A stretch of 64,000 nucleotides of DNA from Chryseobacterium mucoviscidosis (GCF_002177115.1 NZ_MVAG01000122.1:496001-560000); one strand, 5' to 3'. Positions 27,951 through 37,842 are shown, counted from the first letter of the stretch. The notes: a model not told the origin generated them from the sequence alone. Numbers and translations are program-made.

Positions 27951-28580
27951 GGTTATTTGTTTTTAATTTAAATACTAATAAAATAATTTTTATTACAAAT
28001 TTAATATATAGTTAAACATATTTTTCAATAATGATATTTATTTCACTTTTTCAGTATATCTCCAAATCATTGAAAACTAAGAAATAATAGGATCTGACAA
28101 AGAGAATCATCCTTACTCATGGTAAGCAAATAAAAAATATGTATTGGAAAAAATCTGTTCTTGATGGGATTAAAAATCAGCAAGCGTTTTCTAACAGAGA
28201 TCCTTCGCCAAGCTCAGGATGAAACCTCGAATACCAACCGCAATATTTAAACATCTTCAGTCTGAGTATGTCGAAGCGTTTATTAGTAAAAGAGATAAGT
28301 CAATAAGTTAAATATTTATTAAATAACTTATAAACTAGAGTGAATGAGATTTTTCATCAGGTCAAAACCTTTGGTTTGCAGGGTAATTATTTCGAGACTC
28401 CAGACAAAATGACTGCACACAAAGGTCAACAGGGTTTTTCGTCCATCAAAATGCTGTTCTCTGTGGGATGAATTGCGTTTACCTTTAAGCTGAAATCTAT
28501 TTCAGAAGGATCAATCTGTTTTTACGCTTGGAAAACTGCTGTTTTCTGTAGAGACAATACCTTTTACCCTCCGCTGAAAC
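27951..28580. other. Long non-coding stretch
   Basis: I find no convincing gene in these 630 bases. They include the upstream region of the helical protein, an imperfect inverted repeat at 28199-28279, and a 14-mer TTGATGGGATTAAA (near 28157) that recurs near 29517 on the far side of the GLPGLI pseudogene. Decayed coding sequence is possible, but I could not identify it. Confidence 0.4.
28199..28279. repeat. Degenerate inverted repeat of the CTTCG-CAAGCTCAGG type
   Basis: CCTTCGCCAAGCTCAGGATG (about 28202-28221) is mirrored by TCTGAGTATGTCGAAGCG (about 28262-28279). Variants of CTTCGACAAGCTCAGGATGA are scattered through many Bacteroidota genomes as intergenic repeats. This pair looks degenerate. 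Confidence 0.5.
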
Positions 28581-29420
28581 TTATTCCAATTCGATGGGAT
28601 TATACGGAAGAGGAGGAGATTTTACAGCGATCTGGCTGCCATCTTCGTTATACGCTTTTCCATGAAAAAAGCCGGGATTGTCATGATACGTTTGCAATGC
28701 TTTTCTAAACTGCTCTCGGGTTATATGAAGAATTCTTTTTTCATTTCTCAGATAGACCGCATTTATCTTTTTATCCATTGCAATGGCTGTAAAATGAAAA
28801 TTATTGTCGCTGTCTTCCAATTCTAAAATTAAACCGGGAAGATTCTGAAAAATATAAGGACCGTTGTTAATAGGAATTTCTTTGCAATACCATGCTGTAT
28901 ATTTTCTTCCCCGATACTTCGTAGTGGCTTTATGGCATATATACCCAAGGATTTCTCTGGTCTCGTTTTCAAGTTTCCAGTCGAGAGCGGGCTGTTTTTC
29001 TTCATATTGGTACGTAATATTTGTTTTATCCTGTACCGTAATGTTATTTTCCTGAAAATTTTTAATTAAAATACTTCTCCATTTTTCCGCTAAATTAAGG
29101 GACTGGCCTAATTATTTAGCTCCTATTTTCTCCAAATGACTGTATTTTTCCATTAAAGAATCTTTGCGCAATACATTAAAATCTGAAAATTTAGAAAATT
29201 TCTTTCCTATCTGCAAAACACAGGTTGTTTCCAGCTTTTTCTTTTTGGGATCTTTAACAAATTCTGCTTTATAGTAAATATTCTGATAACTGCTGTCAAT
29301 AACCATGGCTTCATAAGAATCAGGTTTCATAGAAAAATTTCCGCTTACGGAAATCTGGGCATGGGAGAAAAAACTTAAGAATAAAAACAGGGACTTTAAT
29401 AAATGATTAGGGTGAAACAT
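28581..29420 (-). pseudogene. GLPGLI-family protein, split by an in-frame TAA
   Basis: GLPGLI proteins are secreted, Bacteroidota-specific proteins of unknown function, named after a conserved motif seen here as GPYIFQNLPGLILELED. The gene starts with a signal peptide (LLKSLFLFLSFFSHAQ) and reads to SHLEKIGAK, then TAA at 29112-29114. The same frame then stays open for 177 codons through LGQSLNLAEKWRS and the GLPGLI motif to the stop at 28581. I checked every codon between the two halves by hand, and only this one codon breaks it. The gene is about 280 codons, a normal family length. Confidence 0.85.
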
Positions 29421-29794
29421 TGGTGATCTGATTTAGAAATTTACTGTGTTAAAATATATATTGAATTTAAGATTCGGCTCAATGGCTGCAATTAACAATT
29501 CATCATTGTTTTTATTTGATGGGATTAAAGACAGAAATTGGCTGAACTTTTATTAAAAAAATAACTCTATTCTTTTACACAACCACAAAAATAACAAAAA
29601 GATGAGTTAAACTTTTGCTCAAAATACTGATTATAAAAGAAAAAGATGGCGATAGCTTAAAAAAAGGCTCTAATTTTAATTTTTGTAAAACTTAAACATT
29701 CTCACAATCACTTCTCATACCTGCTTTTTAAGTTTTATTTTCACTTATTGATTATCAATCCCTCTTAATCCTTTCTCAAATGTTAATTATTTTT
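29421..29794. other. AT-rich intergenic stretch before cyanophycinase
   Basis: About 370 bases with no supported gene. It contains the second copy of TTGATGGGATTAAA (29517) and poly-A/T tracts. The 3' end carries the cyanophycinase promoter. The right edge of the accessory island probably falls here. Confidence 0.4.
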
Positions 29795-29802
29795 TAAATT
29801 TG
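29795..29802 (+). promoter_or_regulatory. -7 box for cyanophycinase, decides the start
   Basis: TAAATTTG matches TAnnTTTG and ends only 6 bases before the ATG at 29809. An upstream TTG at 29800 overlaps the box and is therefore not the start. The transcript would be leaderless or nearly so. Confidence 0.55.
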
Positions 29803-29808
29803 CACCCT

Positions 29809-30699
29809 ATGATGAAACCTGTTGGAAAATTAATTGTTATCGGAGGTGCTGTAAACAAAGGAAGTTTTGCAGAAACCGATTTTGATCAAAGTGTAGAAAA
29901 AAACCTGAATTTTTTTGAGAGGGGAATTCTTCGAAAGATTATTAATGAATCTAAATTGAAAGAGAATTCCGTTATTGAGATTATCACCACTGCCTCTCAG
30001 ATTCCGCAAATTGTAGGTTCCGAATATAAAAAAGCCTTCGAGTTTTTAGGCGCTAAAAATGTAAACATCCTTGATATTCATAACCGTGAGGAAGCGAATT
30101 CTGATGCTATTGTTGCAAGAGCCAATGCTGCAGATGTGGTGATGTTTACAGGTGGAGATCAGTTGAGACTGACTTCAATTCTTGGCGGAACAAGGTTTCA
30201 CGATACCATTTTACTGAAATATCAGGAACAGGATTTCATCTACTCAGGAACTTCTGCCGGAGCCGCTGCGGCATCGGAGAATATGATTTATCAGGGAAGC
30301 AGTTCCGAAGCTTTGCTGAAAGGAGAAATTAAAACGACTCAGGGTTTAGGACTGATTGATAATGTGATTATCGATACGCATTTCGTACAGAGAGGAAGAA
30401 TCGGAAGACTTTTTCAGGCGGTGGTAAACAATCCGAGAACTTTGGGAATCGGTCTGGGAGAAGATACCGGATTGTTCATCCACAATGATGTGATGACGGC
30501 GGTAGGTTCGGGACTGGTGATTCTGGTGGACGGAAGGTTTATTAAAGACACGAATCTTACGAATATTAATCTTGGAGAGCCTATTTCTATTGATAATTTA
30601 ACGGTTCATGTAATGTCGATGAACGATCATTATGATCTTACGACTAAAGCGCTGACCATCGAAAATTCTCAGTTTAATCCGATCCCGCAGGAAAAGTAG
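29809..30699 (+). CDS. cphB: Cyanophycinase
   Basis: CphB is an S51-family serine exopeptidase that cuts cyanophycin into beta-Asp-Arg dipeptides. The protein (about 296 residues) starts MMKPVGKLIVIGGAVNKGS and contains FTGGDQLRLTSILGGT and the nucleophile motif YSGTSAGAAAASENM. All are intact and the length is typical. ATG 29809 (or 29812) is preferred over the earlier TTG, which lies inside the promoter box. It is divergent from cphA, 5.4 kb away, and is followed by isoaspartyl peptidase, the enzyme that splits the released dipeptide. Confidence 0.93.
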   Translation: MMKPVGKLIVIGGAVNKGSFAETDFDQSVEKNLNFFERGILRKIINESKLKENSVIEIITTASQIPQIVGSEYKKAFEFLGAKNVNILDIHNREEANSDAIVARANAADVVMFTGGDQLRLTSILGGTRFHDTILLKYQEQDFIYSGTSAGAAAASENMIYQGSSSEALLKGEIKTTQGLGLIDNVIIDTHFVQRGRIGRLFQAVVNNPRTLGIGLGEDTGLFIHNDVMTAVGSGLVILVDGRFIKDTNLTNINLGEPISIDNLTVHVMSMNDHYDLTTKALTIENSQFNPIPQEK

Positions 30700-30967
30700 A
30701 ATGTGAATGGTAAATGGTGAATTGTTCCTGTGACAATTTTAGATATTTACAACGAACTTTTTTAAATAAAATATTCCTGTTGGAAAATGCAAAGAAGCAA
30801 GATTTTTATTCGTCTCAAATCTTTAAGGCGCAGGAAAATCCAAGATTTTCAATAAGGATTGATGCTTAATTTTATCGTGGATAGAAAGAATCTCAGGATT
30901 GTAATATAAATGAGATTCGTGACCAGTGAAAAGCACAGTGAACGATTGAAATATGCAGGAAAATCTT

Positions 30968-31060
30968 AGCCCCGATAGAAACGGCATCCTTTTGGGTTGC
31001 GGACGGAGCTAAGCGGAGTCCGTAACCCAAAAGATACAGTGGATAGCGGGAGTAAGCTCC
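30968..31060 (+). ncRNA. Structured intergenic RNA-like element (possibly Flavo-1-like)
   Basis: The segment starts AGCCCCGATAGAAACGGCAT and ends GGATAGCGGGAGTAAGCTCC. Between these lies a 16-bp stem, CTTTTGGGTTGCGGAC (30989-31004) with GTCCGTAACCCAAAAG (31018-31033), containing one G-U pair. The flanking phrases (CCGATAGAA.CGGCATCC... and GATA..GTGGATAGCGGGA) are ones I associate with a recurring structured element in flavobacterial intergenic regions. I cannot confirm an Rfam family here. It lies 29 bases before the isoaspartyl peptidase start, so it could also act in cis. The remaining bases from 30700 to 30967 show no gene. Confidence 0.5.
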
Positions 31061-31088
31061 AAATAAAATATAAACGACATCAGAATAT

Positions 31089-31931
31089 ATGAAAATAATC
31101 ATCCACGGCGGATTTTTCTCGGAAAGCGACCAGAGTCACGAAGTGAAAACAGCCAAGCAAAATTCATTAAAAAGCATTGCTCAGAAAGCATTCGATTATT
31201 TAAAAACCAACTCGGCATTTGATACCGTTGCGTACGCTGTTTCTTTGCTGGAAGATGATGAGCTTTACAATGCAGGAATCGGTTCGCAGATCCAGAGCGA
31301 TGGCGTGATCAGGATGAGTGCAGCGATTATGGATGGAGAAACCCAGAAATTAAGCGGTGTTATCAATATTCAGGAGGTGAAGAATCCTGTTTTTGTAGCG
31401 AAAGAACTGATGAAGGAAGACGATAGAGTGTTGGGAGGAAGCGGCGCCAAAAATTACGCAACAGAACATGGTTTCGAGAATTTTTCAACTGAAATTCCGC
31501 AAAGGAGAAGAGAATATGAAGCGAAACTTGAAAACGGCGGAAAAGGAACGGTAGGCTGTGTGGCGATTGATAAGGACGGAAAATTAGCCGTTGCCACTTC
31601 TACCGGAGGAAAAGGTTTTGAAATCCCGGGAAGGATATCCGATTCGGCAACAGTTGCCGGAAATTATGCGAATTCTTTCTGTGCGGTAAGCTGTACCGGA
31701 GTGGGTGAAGATATTGTAAGCAATGCCACTGCAACGAAAATTGTAACCCGGGTTACAGACGGCATGACGATAGAAGAAGCGTTTACAAAAACTTTCGACG
31801 AATTAAAAACCATCGATGGCTTTGCAGGTGCGATTGCTATTGATAAAAACGGAAATATATACCATCAGGATTCTTATCCCACTATGGTTTTTGCAAGTTT
31901 TGACGGAGAAAATTATGAAGTTTTCAATTAA
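31089..31931 (+). CDS. Isoaspartyl peptidase / L-asparaginase (Ntn hydrolase)
   Basis: This 280-residue plant-type asparaginase family protein hydrolyses isoaspartyl dipeptides, which makes it the expected second step after cyanophycinase (beta-Asp-Arg to Asp plus Arg). It shows the N-terminal IIIHGGFFSES, NAGIGSQIQSDG, and the autocleavage site GKGTVGCVAIDKDG with catalytic Thr154. It then has PGRISDSATVAGNYAN and the substrate loop CTGVGEDIV. No signal peptide is present, so it acts in the cytoplasm. Its pairing with cphB supports nitrogen recovery from cyanophycin. Confidence 0.92.
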   Translation: MKIIIHGGFFSESDQSHEVKTAKQNSLKSIAQKAFDYLKTNSAFDTVAYAVSLLEDDELYNAGIGSQIQSDGVIRMSAAIMDGETQKLSGVINIQEVKNPVFVAKELMKEDDRVLGGSGAKNYATEHGFENFSTEIPQRRREYEAKLENGGKGTVGCVAIDKDGKLAVATSTGGKGFEIPGRISDSATVAGNYANSFCAVSCTGVGEDIVSNATATKIVTRVTDGMTIEEAFTKTFDELKTIDGFAGAIAIDKNGNIYHQDSYPTMVFASFDGENYEVFN

Positions 31932-32028
31932 ATTTAACATTATTTTATAAGTCTGTTTATTTTTTTGGCACAAATTTTACATGATTACTAACATCAAACT
32001 TTAATATTAACTTAAAAAAATAGAAATC

Positions 32029-32298
32029 ATGGGAAATAAGACAAAAGGCTTATTAGCGTTATTAGGATTAGGAGCACTTGCATACTGGAAATACAAAAAT
32101 TCTTCTGAAGAAGATAAGCAAATAGTGAAAGATAAGATCAACACTGCAAAAGACAACCTAAACAAATGGGGAAATGATCTTAAAGATAAAGCCAACAACG
32201 TTGCTTCGCAGGTAAAAGATAAAGCAAACGACGTAGCTTCTCAGGCTCAGGATAAAGCGGAAGATCTTAAGAATAAGGCTCAGGAAGCGGTAAGCTAG
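32029..32298 (+). CDS. Small YtxH-like protein with amphipathic LEA-type repeats
   Basis: The 89-residue protein has a short hydrophobic N-terminal segment (LLALLGLGALAYW) followed by Lys/Asp/Ala-rich repeats: WGNDLKDKANNVASQ, VKDKANDVASQ, AQDKAEDLKNKAQEA. These resemble the 11-residue LEA/apolipoprotein-like helix pattern of YtxH and related stress proteins. It is probably membrane-associated with a long soluble helix. The role is unknown, with stress or desiccation protection as a guess. A terminator follows. Confidence 0.7.
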   Translation: MGNKTKGLLALLGLGALAYWKYKNSSEEDKQIVKDKINTAKDNLNKWGNDLKDKANNVASQVKDKANDVASQAQDKAEDLKNKAQEAVS

Positions 32299-32335
32299 AC
32301 CATAAATAGTTTATTTTAACATTCATATATACAGG

Positions 32336-32371
32336 AAAGTCATCGTAGTTTTTATTACGATGACTTTTTTT
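32336..32371. terminator. Bidirectional terminator
   Basis: AAAGTCATCGTA (32336-32347) pairs with TACGATGACTTT (32356-32367), a perfect 12-bp stem followed by T residues. It serves the YtxH-like gene and overlaps the 3' end of the opposing methyltransferase pseudogene. Confidence 0.85.
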
Positions 32372-33152
32372 GTGCTTCAATGGCAAAAACCAAAGGAACT
32401 TTATTTCCGAACTGAGGTATTCTCCATTTTCCTTTTTCAAATTCTTCAACGTGCCTGAAACATGGGTACGGTGACCAGTCGAATTCCTGAAACTTTTTGA
32501 TCTGAAGATCCTCATTAACTAAATTCTGAAGAACTTCCGCCAGAGAATGATTCCACATCACATACTCCTGAACGATATCCGCAGACTGATCTGCATAAGT
32601 TCCTTCATAGGTTTCCACAATCGGTTTTTCGTTGAAATAGTTGTATTGTACGCCTTTGAAATCGTCATCGTACATCCAGACTACAGGATGAAATTCTGCC
32701 ATGATGAATTTTCCTTCCGGTTTCAGAAAACGGGTAATGATTTTTGCCCACTCTCCCAAATCGGGAAGCCAGCCGATTGTTCCGTAGCTTGTAAAAACAA
32801 TATCGAATTTCTGATCGAAAACATCAGGAAGACTGTACAGATCTGTACAGATAAATTATGTATCGGTTGCTGCTTTCTGAGCCAGATCTTTTGCCGCCGC
32901 AATGGCTTTATCCGACAAATCGATTCCCGTAACTTTTGCGCCCATTCTCGACAGCGAAATAGAATCCTGCCCGAAATGACACTGCAAATGAAGAATAGTT
33001 TTATCTTTTACATCTCCTAAAAGATCTAATTCAATTGAATTTAACGAAGTTCTTCCCTGCAAAAATTCATCTACAAAATAGAAATCGGATTTGAGATGAG
33101 GTTCTACTTTCGCATTCCACGAATTTTTATTGATTTCAAGATAATTTTCCAT
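32355..33152 (-). pseudogene. Class I SAM-dependent methyltransferase, split by an in-frame TAA
   Basis: The N-terminal part reads MENYLEINKNSWN and the SAM-binding motif TILHLQCHFGQDSISLSRMG with VTGIDLSDKAI, then ends KAATDT at a TAA (32856-32858). The same frame continues without another stop as FICTDLYSLPDVFDQKFDIV, then FTSYGTIGWLPDLGEWAKII, to the end at 32355. This is the expected continuation of this methyltransferase family, where a lysine usually precedes FIC. The restored protein is 265 residues plus the interrupted position, a normal length. The substrate is unknown. An AAA to TAA change would explain the lesion. Confidence 0.85.
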
Positions 33153-33208
33153 TGGTTTTAATTTTTAGATAAAAGTTTAAACAAGTCTTCCTAAAAAGAA
33201 TGCTTTCA

Positions 33209-34048
33209 TCATAGTTTTTCTAATAGTTTTTTCTTCTGTAAGGTAAATTCTTCCTCCGTTAAAATGCCGTTTTCTCTTAATTTTCCTAATTTTTCGAGCT
33301 GCTTAAGAACGCTTTCAGAAATTACATCCTGTTCTGCAGAGGATGCTTCCGAAACGTCTTCCCTGTTGTATATTTTGCTGATGAACTGGTAAAAATCTTC
33401 AGCATAATCTTTATTAAAAAACGACTCAAACTCAAACATTTTGTCTTTTGTATGAATTCTGATGTTTGGCGATACAAAGTTTTTGACGAAGCTTACTTCA
33501 AGAATATCCTCATTAAGAAATTCATTCACTTTTGCCGGAGAAAACATCGCTTTGGAAACCGAAATGATTCTTTTGGGCGTAACGAGCAAAATTCCCGCAT
33601 CCGTTGTTTTGGCGAACTGAGCATCTATAATCGCTAAAATTTTTTCATCAGAATCAAGAACATACGGAAGTTCTTTAATTTCTCCTTTTGTAAACAGAGA
33701 AAGATTGGCTCTTAAACTTTCCAGTTGCTTTTTTATCTCTTTCAGTCTTTTTTTATAAAGATCTTTTGAAAGCGCATTTTGTTCTGAATCTGCTATTGAA
33801 GGTAAATTTTCATCAATATTTTCCTGAACTGTTTCCTCTTGAGCAATTTCTCCGTTATGGAGGAGATTTTCAAGATCTTTTAAACTGAAGCGATGCAAAT
33901 CCGAAAGCAGTACTTCGTTCATCGCACTCGCTTTTTCAAGGCATGAATTACAGATGATATTTCCGTCAGACAGTTTATTTTCGCCCAACATCGTGTCGAT
34001 TGAAGTCAGTTCTTTTCCACACAATCCGCAATGATTGTTCATTGTCAT
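33209..34048 (-). CDS. DUF4428 / PH-like / SHOCT protein (paralogue 1)
   Basis: This 279-residue protein has three parts: an N-terminal Cys-rich domain (CGLCGKELTSIDTMLG with IICNSCLEKA, four zinc-ligand Cys, DUF4428-like), a central bacterial PH-like domain (about 125-235, containing GILLVTPKRIISVSKAMFS and VNEFLNEDILEVSF), and a C-terminal SHOCT helix pair (LEKLGKLRENGILTEEEF). Such proteins are small cytoplasmic or membrane-peripheral factors of unknown role. A paralogue of the same layout lies upstream at 34.3-35.3 kb, with a palindromic repeat between them, indicating local duplication. Confidence 0.7.
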   Translation of the reverse strand: MTMNNHCGLCGKELTSIDTMLGENKLSDGNIICNSCLEKASAMNEVLLSDLHRFSLKDLENLLHNGEIAQEETVQENIDENLPSIADSEQNALSKDLYKKRLKEIKKQLESLRANLSLFTKGEIKELPYVLDSDEKILAIIDAQFAKTTDAGILLVTPKRIISVSKAMFSPAKVNEFLNEDILEVSFVKNFVSPNIRIHTKDKMFEFESFFNKDYAEDFYQFISKIYNREDVSEASSAEQDVISESVLKQLEKLGKLRENGILTEEEFTLQKKKLLEKL

Positions 34049-34090
34049 GTATTATTATATTTAACCCGTTTTTAATTTTTGATTTAAAGT

Positions 34091-34293
34091 CTGTTTGAAC
34101 TTTTATTTAAATGCAAAAGATCTACTCAATTTTTTATTTAAAGTTGATCATGATAAATAAAAAAAGCTCACCATAGTTTTTAAAAATCTTTGATTTTTAT
34201 TCTTTTGAGTGCTTTGATTATTCTGGAAATTCGCTTTAACATTTTCTTTTGTCCCTTTTGCGGTTAATTCTGAAATTAGTTTAAACAAGTTTT
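34091..34293 (+). repeat. ~200-bp palindromic intergenic element, subfamily 1 copy A
   Basis: The element is bounded by imperfect terminal inverted repeats (CTGTTTGAACTTTTATTTAA at the left and TTAGTTTAAACAAG at the right). It shares a 33-base identical block (34174-34206) with copy B at 39840-39872, and most of the remaining sequence is similar. It has no coding capacity, so it looks like a MITE-like or REP-like element. Confidence 0.75.
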
Positions 34294-34309
34294 TAGTTAA
34301 AAACAGGGA

Positions 34310-35254
<945 letters not shown>

Positions 35255-35342
35255 TTGGTTTTCATGTTTAAAAGTTTAAAAAAAGCATAAAACAATTTAT
35301 GATTTTCTAAAATACAAATTTGTAATTAAATCGTACCAACTG

Positions 35343-35376
35343 AAAATAAAAAAGCATCAGGATTAATGATGCTTTT
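35343..35376 (-). terminator. Terminator after hisS
   Basis: AAAAGCATCA (35350-35359) pairs with TGATGCTTTT (35367-35376). On the minus strand a T-run follows, 20 bases past the hisS stop. Confidence 0.85.
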
Positions 35377-35395
35377 TAGTTTTCTGATTTTATTT

Positions 35396-36745
35396 TTATC
35401 CCAAAAACTCTTCCAGAGAAACCGTTTTCTGTTCTCCTGCTTCGAGATCTTTATAAGTTACCGTTCCGTTTTTAATTTCTTCTTCGCCTAAGAATACCAG
35501 ATTTTTAATTCCTTTTTTCTCCGCATAGGTGAACTGTTTACCGATCTTTGCCGCTTCGGGATACATTTCTGCGGAAATTCCTTTTTCTCTCAATTGCCTG
35601 ATCAGTTTTAAGGCTTCTATAGTTTCATTTCCTCCGAAATTGGCAAAAAGAAATTCTACTTTAGAGGTAGCTTCTTCAGGGAAAAGACCGAGTTCTTCCA
35701 TCACGAGATAAATTCTGTCCAGACCAAAAGAAATCCCGATTCCCGGAATATTTTTAACACCAAAAACTTCCGTAAGATTATCATATCTTCCGCCGCCGCC
35801 GATAGAACCCATCTGAACTTCATCTGCTTTTACTTCGAAAATCGCTCCGGTGTAATAATCCAGACCTCTTGCCAAAGTAATGTCAAAAACAAGATTCTGA
35901 ATATCAACTCCAAGATTTAAAGATTGTGTAATCACAAATTCAAGCTCTTCTACTCCTTTCAGTCCTGTTTCATTTCCGGCGAACTTTTCTTTTAACTGAA
36001 GAAGGTTTTCCAGCGCATCATCCGACTGGTTAAAAAGGAAATCTAGTTTGTCAATCGATTCCTGAGCAATTCCTCTTTCCAGTAATTCTTTTACAACACC
36101 GTCTTTTCCTATTTTGTCTAATTTATCCAAAGCTACCGTGAAATCTATTAATTTATCGGTAATTCCTGCAAATTCTGCCAATCCGGAAAGAATTTTACGG
36201 TTGTTGATATGAATAGTTACAGAAACTCCAAGCTCCGCAAAAGATTTCAGATACAACTGAACCAGATCTACTTCCTGTAAAAGACTTTCGCTTCCTACAA
36301 CATCCGCATCGCATTGATAAAACTCTCTGAATCTTCCTTTTTGAGGGCGATCCGCTCTCCAAACCGGTTGAATCTGATACCTTTTAAAAGGAAAAGTAAG
36401 CTGATTATGATTCATTGCCACAAATCTTGCAAAAGGTACCGTAAGATCGTAACGAAGGGCTTTATCAGAAATTTGAGAAGTCAGTTTTTGATGATTTTTA
36501 CTTTCCCAATCTTCCTGATTTACTTTAGAAGTGTAATCTCCCGAATTTAAAATCTTAAAAATCAGGCGATCTCCTTCTTCCCCGTATTTTCCCGTTAATG
36601 TTGAAAGATTTTCAAAGCTAGGTGTTTCCAGTGGCTGAAATCCGAATAACTCGAAGTTTTTCTGTAAAGTATTGATGATGTATCTTCTTCTTGCAACTTC
36701 CAGTGCCGTAAAATCTCTCGTCCCTTTTGCTAAACTTGGTTTCAT
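35396..36745 (-). CDS. hisS: Histidyl-tRNA synthetase
   Basis: HisRS charges tRNA-His. The 449-residue class II synthetase begins with the family start [11 protein letters not shown]. It shows motif 2 ([15 protein letters not shown]), the histidine-binding [15 protein letters not shown] and motif 3 ([13 protein letters not shown]), and ends in an anticodon-binding domain. Everything is intact. It has its own -7 box (36783-36790) and a terminator. Confidence 0.97.
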   Translation of the reverse strand: MKPSLAKGTRDFTALEVARRRYIINTLQKNFELFGFQPLETPSFENLSTLTGKYGEEGDRLIFKILNSGDYTSKVNQEDWESKNHQKLTSQISDKALRYDLTVPFARFVAMNHNQLTFPFKRYQIQPVWRADRPQKGRFREFYQCDADVVGSESLLQEVDLVQLYLKSFAELGVSVTIHINNRKILSGLAEFAGITDKLIDFTVALDKLDKIGKDGVVKELLERGIAQESIDKLDFLFNQSDDALENLLQLKEKFAGNETGLKGVEELEFVITQSLNLGVDIQNLVFDITLARGLDYYTGAIFEVKADEVQMGSIGGGGRYDNLTEVFGVKNIPGIGISFGLDRIYLVMEELGLFPEEATSKVEFLFANFGGNETIEALKLIRQLREKGISAEMYPEAAKIGKQFTYAEKKGIKNLVFLGEEEIKNGTVTYKDLEAGEQKTVSLEEFLG

Positions 36746-36782
36746 TTTATAATAGATAAATGATATTAATATGTATAAGCTG

Positions 36783-36790
36783 CAAAAATA
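36783..36790 (-). promoter_or_regulatory. Candidate -7 box for hisS
   Basis: The minus strand reads TATTTTTG, matching TAnnTTTG, about 38 bases before the hisS ATG. Confidence 0.5.
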
Positions 36791-36851
36791 AGGAATTGAA
36801 AGGACTTTTACTACACATAAACCCGTTTAAACTTTATCAGAAAATAATACT

Positions 36852-36884
36852 AAACCTCACAGGTTTTAAAAACCTGTGAGGTTT
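36852..36884 (-). terminator. Hairpin terminator after the HRDC gene
   Basis: A perfect 15-bp stem, AAACCTCACAGGTTT (36852-36866) with AAACCTGTGAGGTTT (36870-36884), around a 3-nt loop. It lies 24 bases past the HRDC stop. Near-identical hairpins are common in Bacteroidota, so it may also be a dispersed repeat. Confidence 0.75.
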
Positions 36885-36908
36885 GAAAATACTTAAAATA
36901 CATGAAGA

Positions 36909-37373
36909 TCAGATACTTTCTAATATTTCCAAAATTTCTTCAGCGTAATTTTCTATTTTGTGTTTTCCGAAACCTTTGATATCGCGCAATTCCTCTTTTT
37001 TTACAGGCTTATATTTGGCTACAGACATCAGTTCTTTATTGGAAGCAATAAAATAGCTTGGTAAGTTCTGTTCTTTCGCTTTTTCGGAACGTCAGTATTT
37101 CAGGGCTTCCAGAATTTTTAATTCATCATTATTTAAGGCTTCATCTTCTGCGGAGTATTTTGCCGTTTTAGAGTCTTTTACTACATTTTGCTGAACGATT
37201 TTCAATTCTTCAAAATACAGAACGACCGACCAGTATTTTTCATCCTGAACAAAAGCGGTTTCAACTTTTATAATATCGTGGGATTCCAGAAAAGCTTCAA
37301 GTGTTTTCTGATCTTTCTCAAGATGTCTGTCGTCCAGTCCGATTTTAAAAACTTTTATTTTCATGGCTTGCAA
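36909..37373 (-). pseudogene. HRDC-domain protein, conserved Trp codon replaced by TGA
   Basis: The first part (KIKVFKIGLDDRHLEKDQKT, then VVLYFEELK) is an unnamed N-terminal domain. The HRDC domain begins NDELKILEALKY, then meets TGA at 37092-37094. The same frame continues RSEKAKEQNLPSYFIASNKE, then LRDIKGFGKHKIENYAEEIL, to the stop at 36909. HRDC domains (RecQ/RNase D type, nucleic-acid binding) almost always have Trp at the interrupted site, as in ALRAWR, so TGG to TGA is the likely change. Restored length is about 154 residues. It starts 8 bases after the ssb stop, suggesting a two-gene operon. The start could be ATG 37364. Confidence 0.88.
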
Positions 37374-37381
37374 TTTTTAGG

Positions 37382-37714
37382 TTATTTTCCTCCTAACAAA
37401 AGAATTTCATCTACACGAATTTCCGTAATGTACCTTTTTACACCGTCTTTATCGTCATACGATCTGTAAGTAAGTTTTCCTTCTACAGCAATTTCTTTTC
37501 CTTTCGGAACGTATTTCTGGAATATTTCAGCCGTTTTTCCGAAAGCAACCAGATTGTGCCATTGTGTTTCCTCCACTTTTTCACCTCTCGCATTGGTGTA
37601 GTGATCTGATGTTGCAAGGGAAACGACAGCCTTTACATTTCCGTTATCGAAGCTGATGATCTCTACTTCTTTTCCTGTAAATCCGATTAGGGTAACTTTG
37701 TTTCTTAGTGACAT
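37382..37714 (-). CDS. ssb: Single-stranded DNA-binding protein (short form)
   Basis: The ATG at 37714 (MSLRNKVTLIGFTGKEVEII) gives a 110-residue OB-fold SSB. The core reads WHNLVAFGKTAEIFQKYVPK and GKLTYRSYDDKDGVKRYITE. It ends at DEILLLGGK and lacks the disordered linker and acidic DDDIPF-type tip that recruits partner proteins in housekeeping SSB, so this is probably an accessory SSB. An upstream in-frame ATG (37741) would add residues not typical of the family. It is co-oriented with the HRDC gene. Confidence 0.88.
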   Translation of the reverse strand: MSLRNKVTLIGFTGKEVEIISFDNGNVKAVVSLATSDHYTNARGEKVEETQWHNLVAFGKTAEIFQKYVPKGKEIAVEGKLTYRSYDDKDGVKRYITEIRVDEILLLGGK

Positions 37715-37842
37715 AACTTTATATTTTTTTATATTTAACATTCAGATAAGAGACGTTATCTTTTTCTCAAATCTCTGTGGCAAAGGTTGCTGAATTTCAG
37801 AACCGGAGTCGGTAGAAAACTATTTAAATTCGTTTGTAGTCG

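Noticed and set aside
30893..31102. 69-codon minus-strand frame between cphB and isoaspartyl peptidase
   Set aside because: It runs across the structured hairpin element and has no recognisable protein character. The RNA-like structure is the better explanation.
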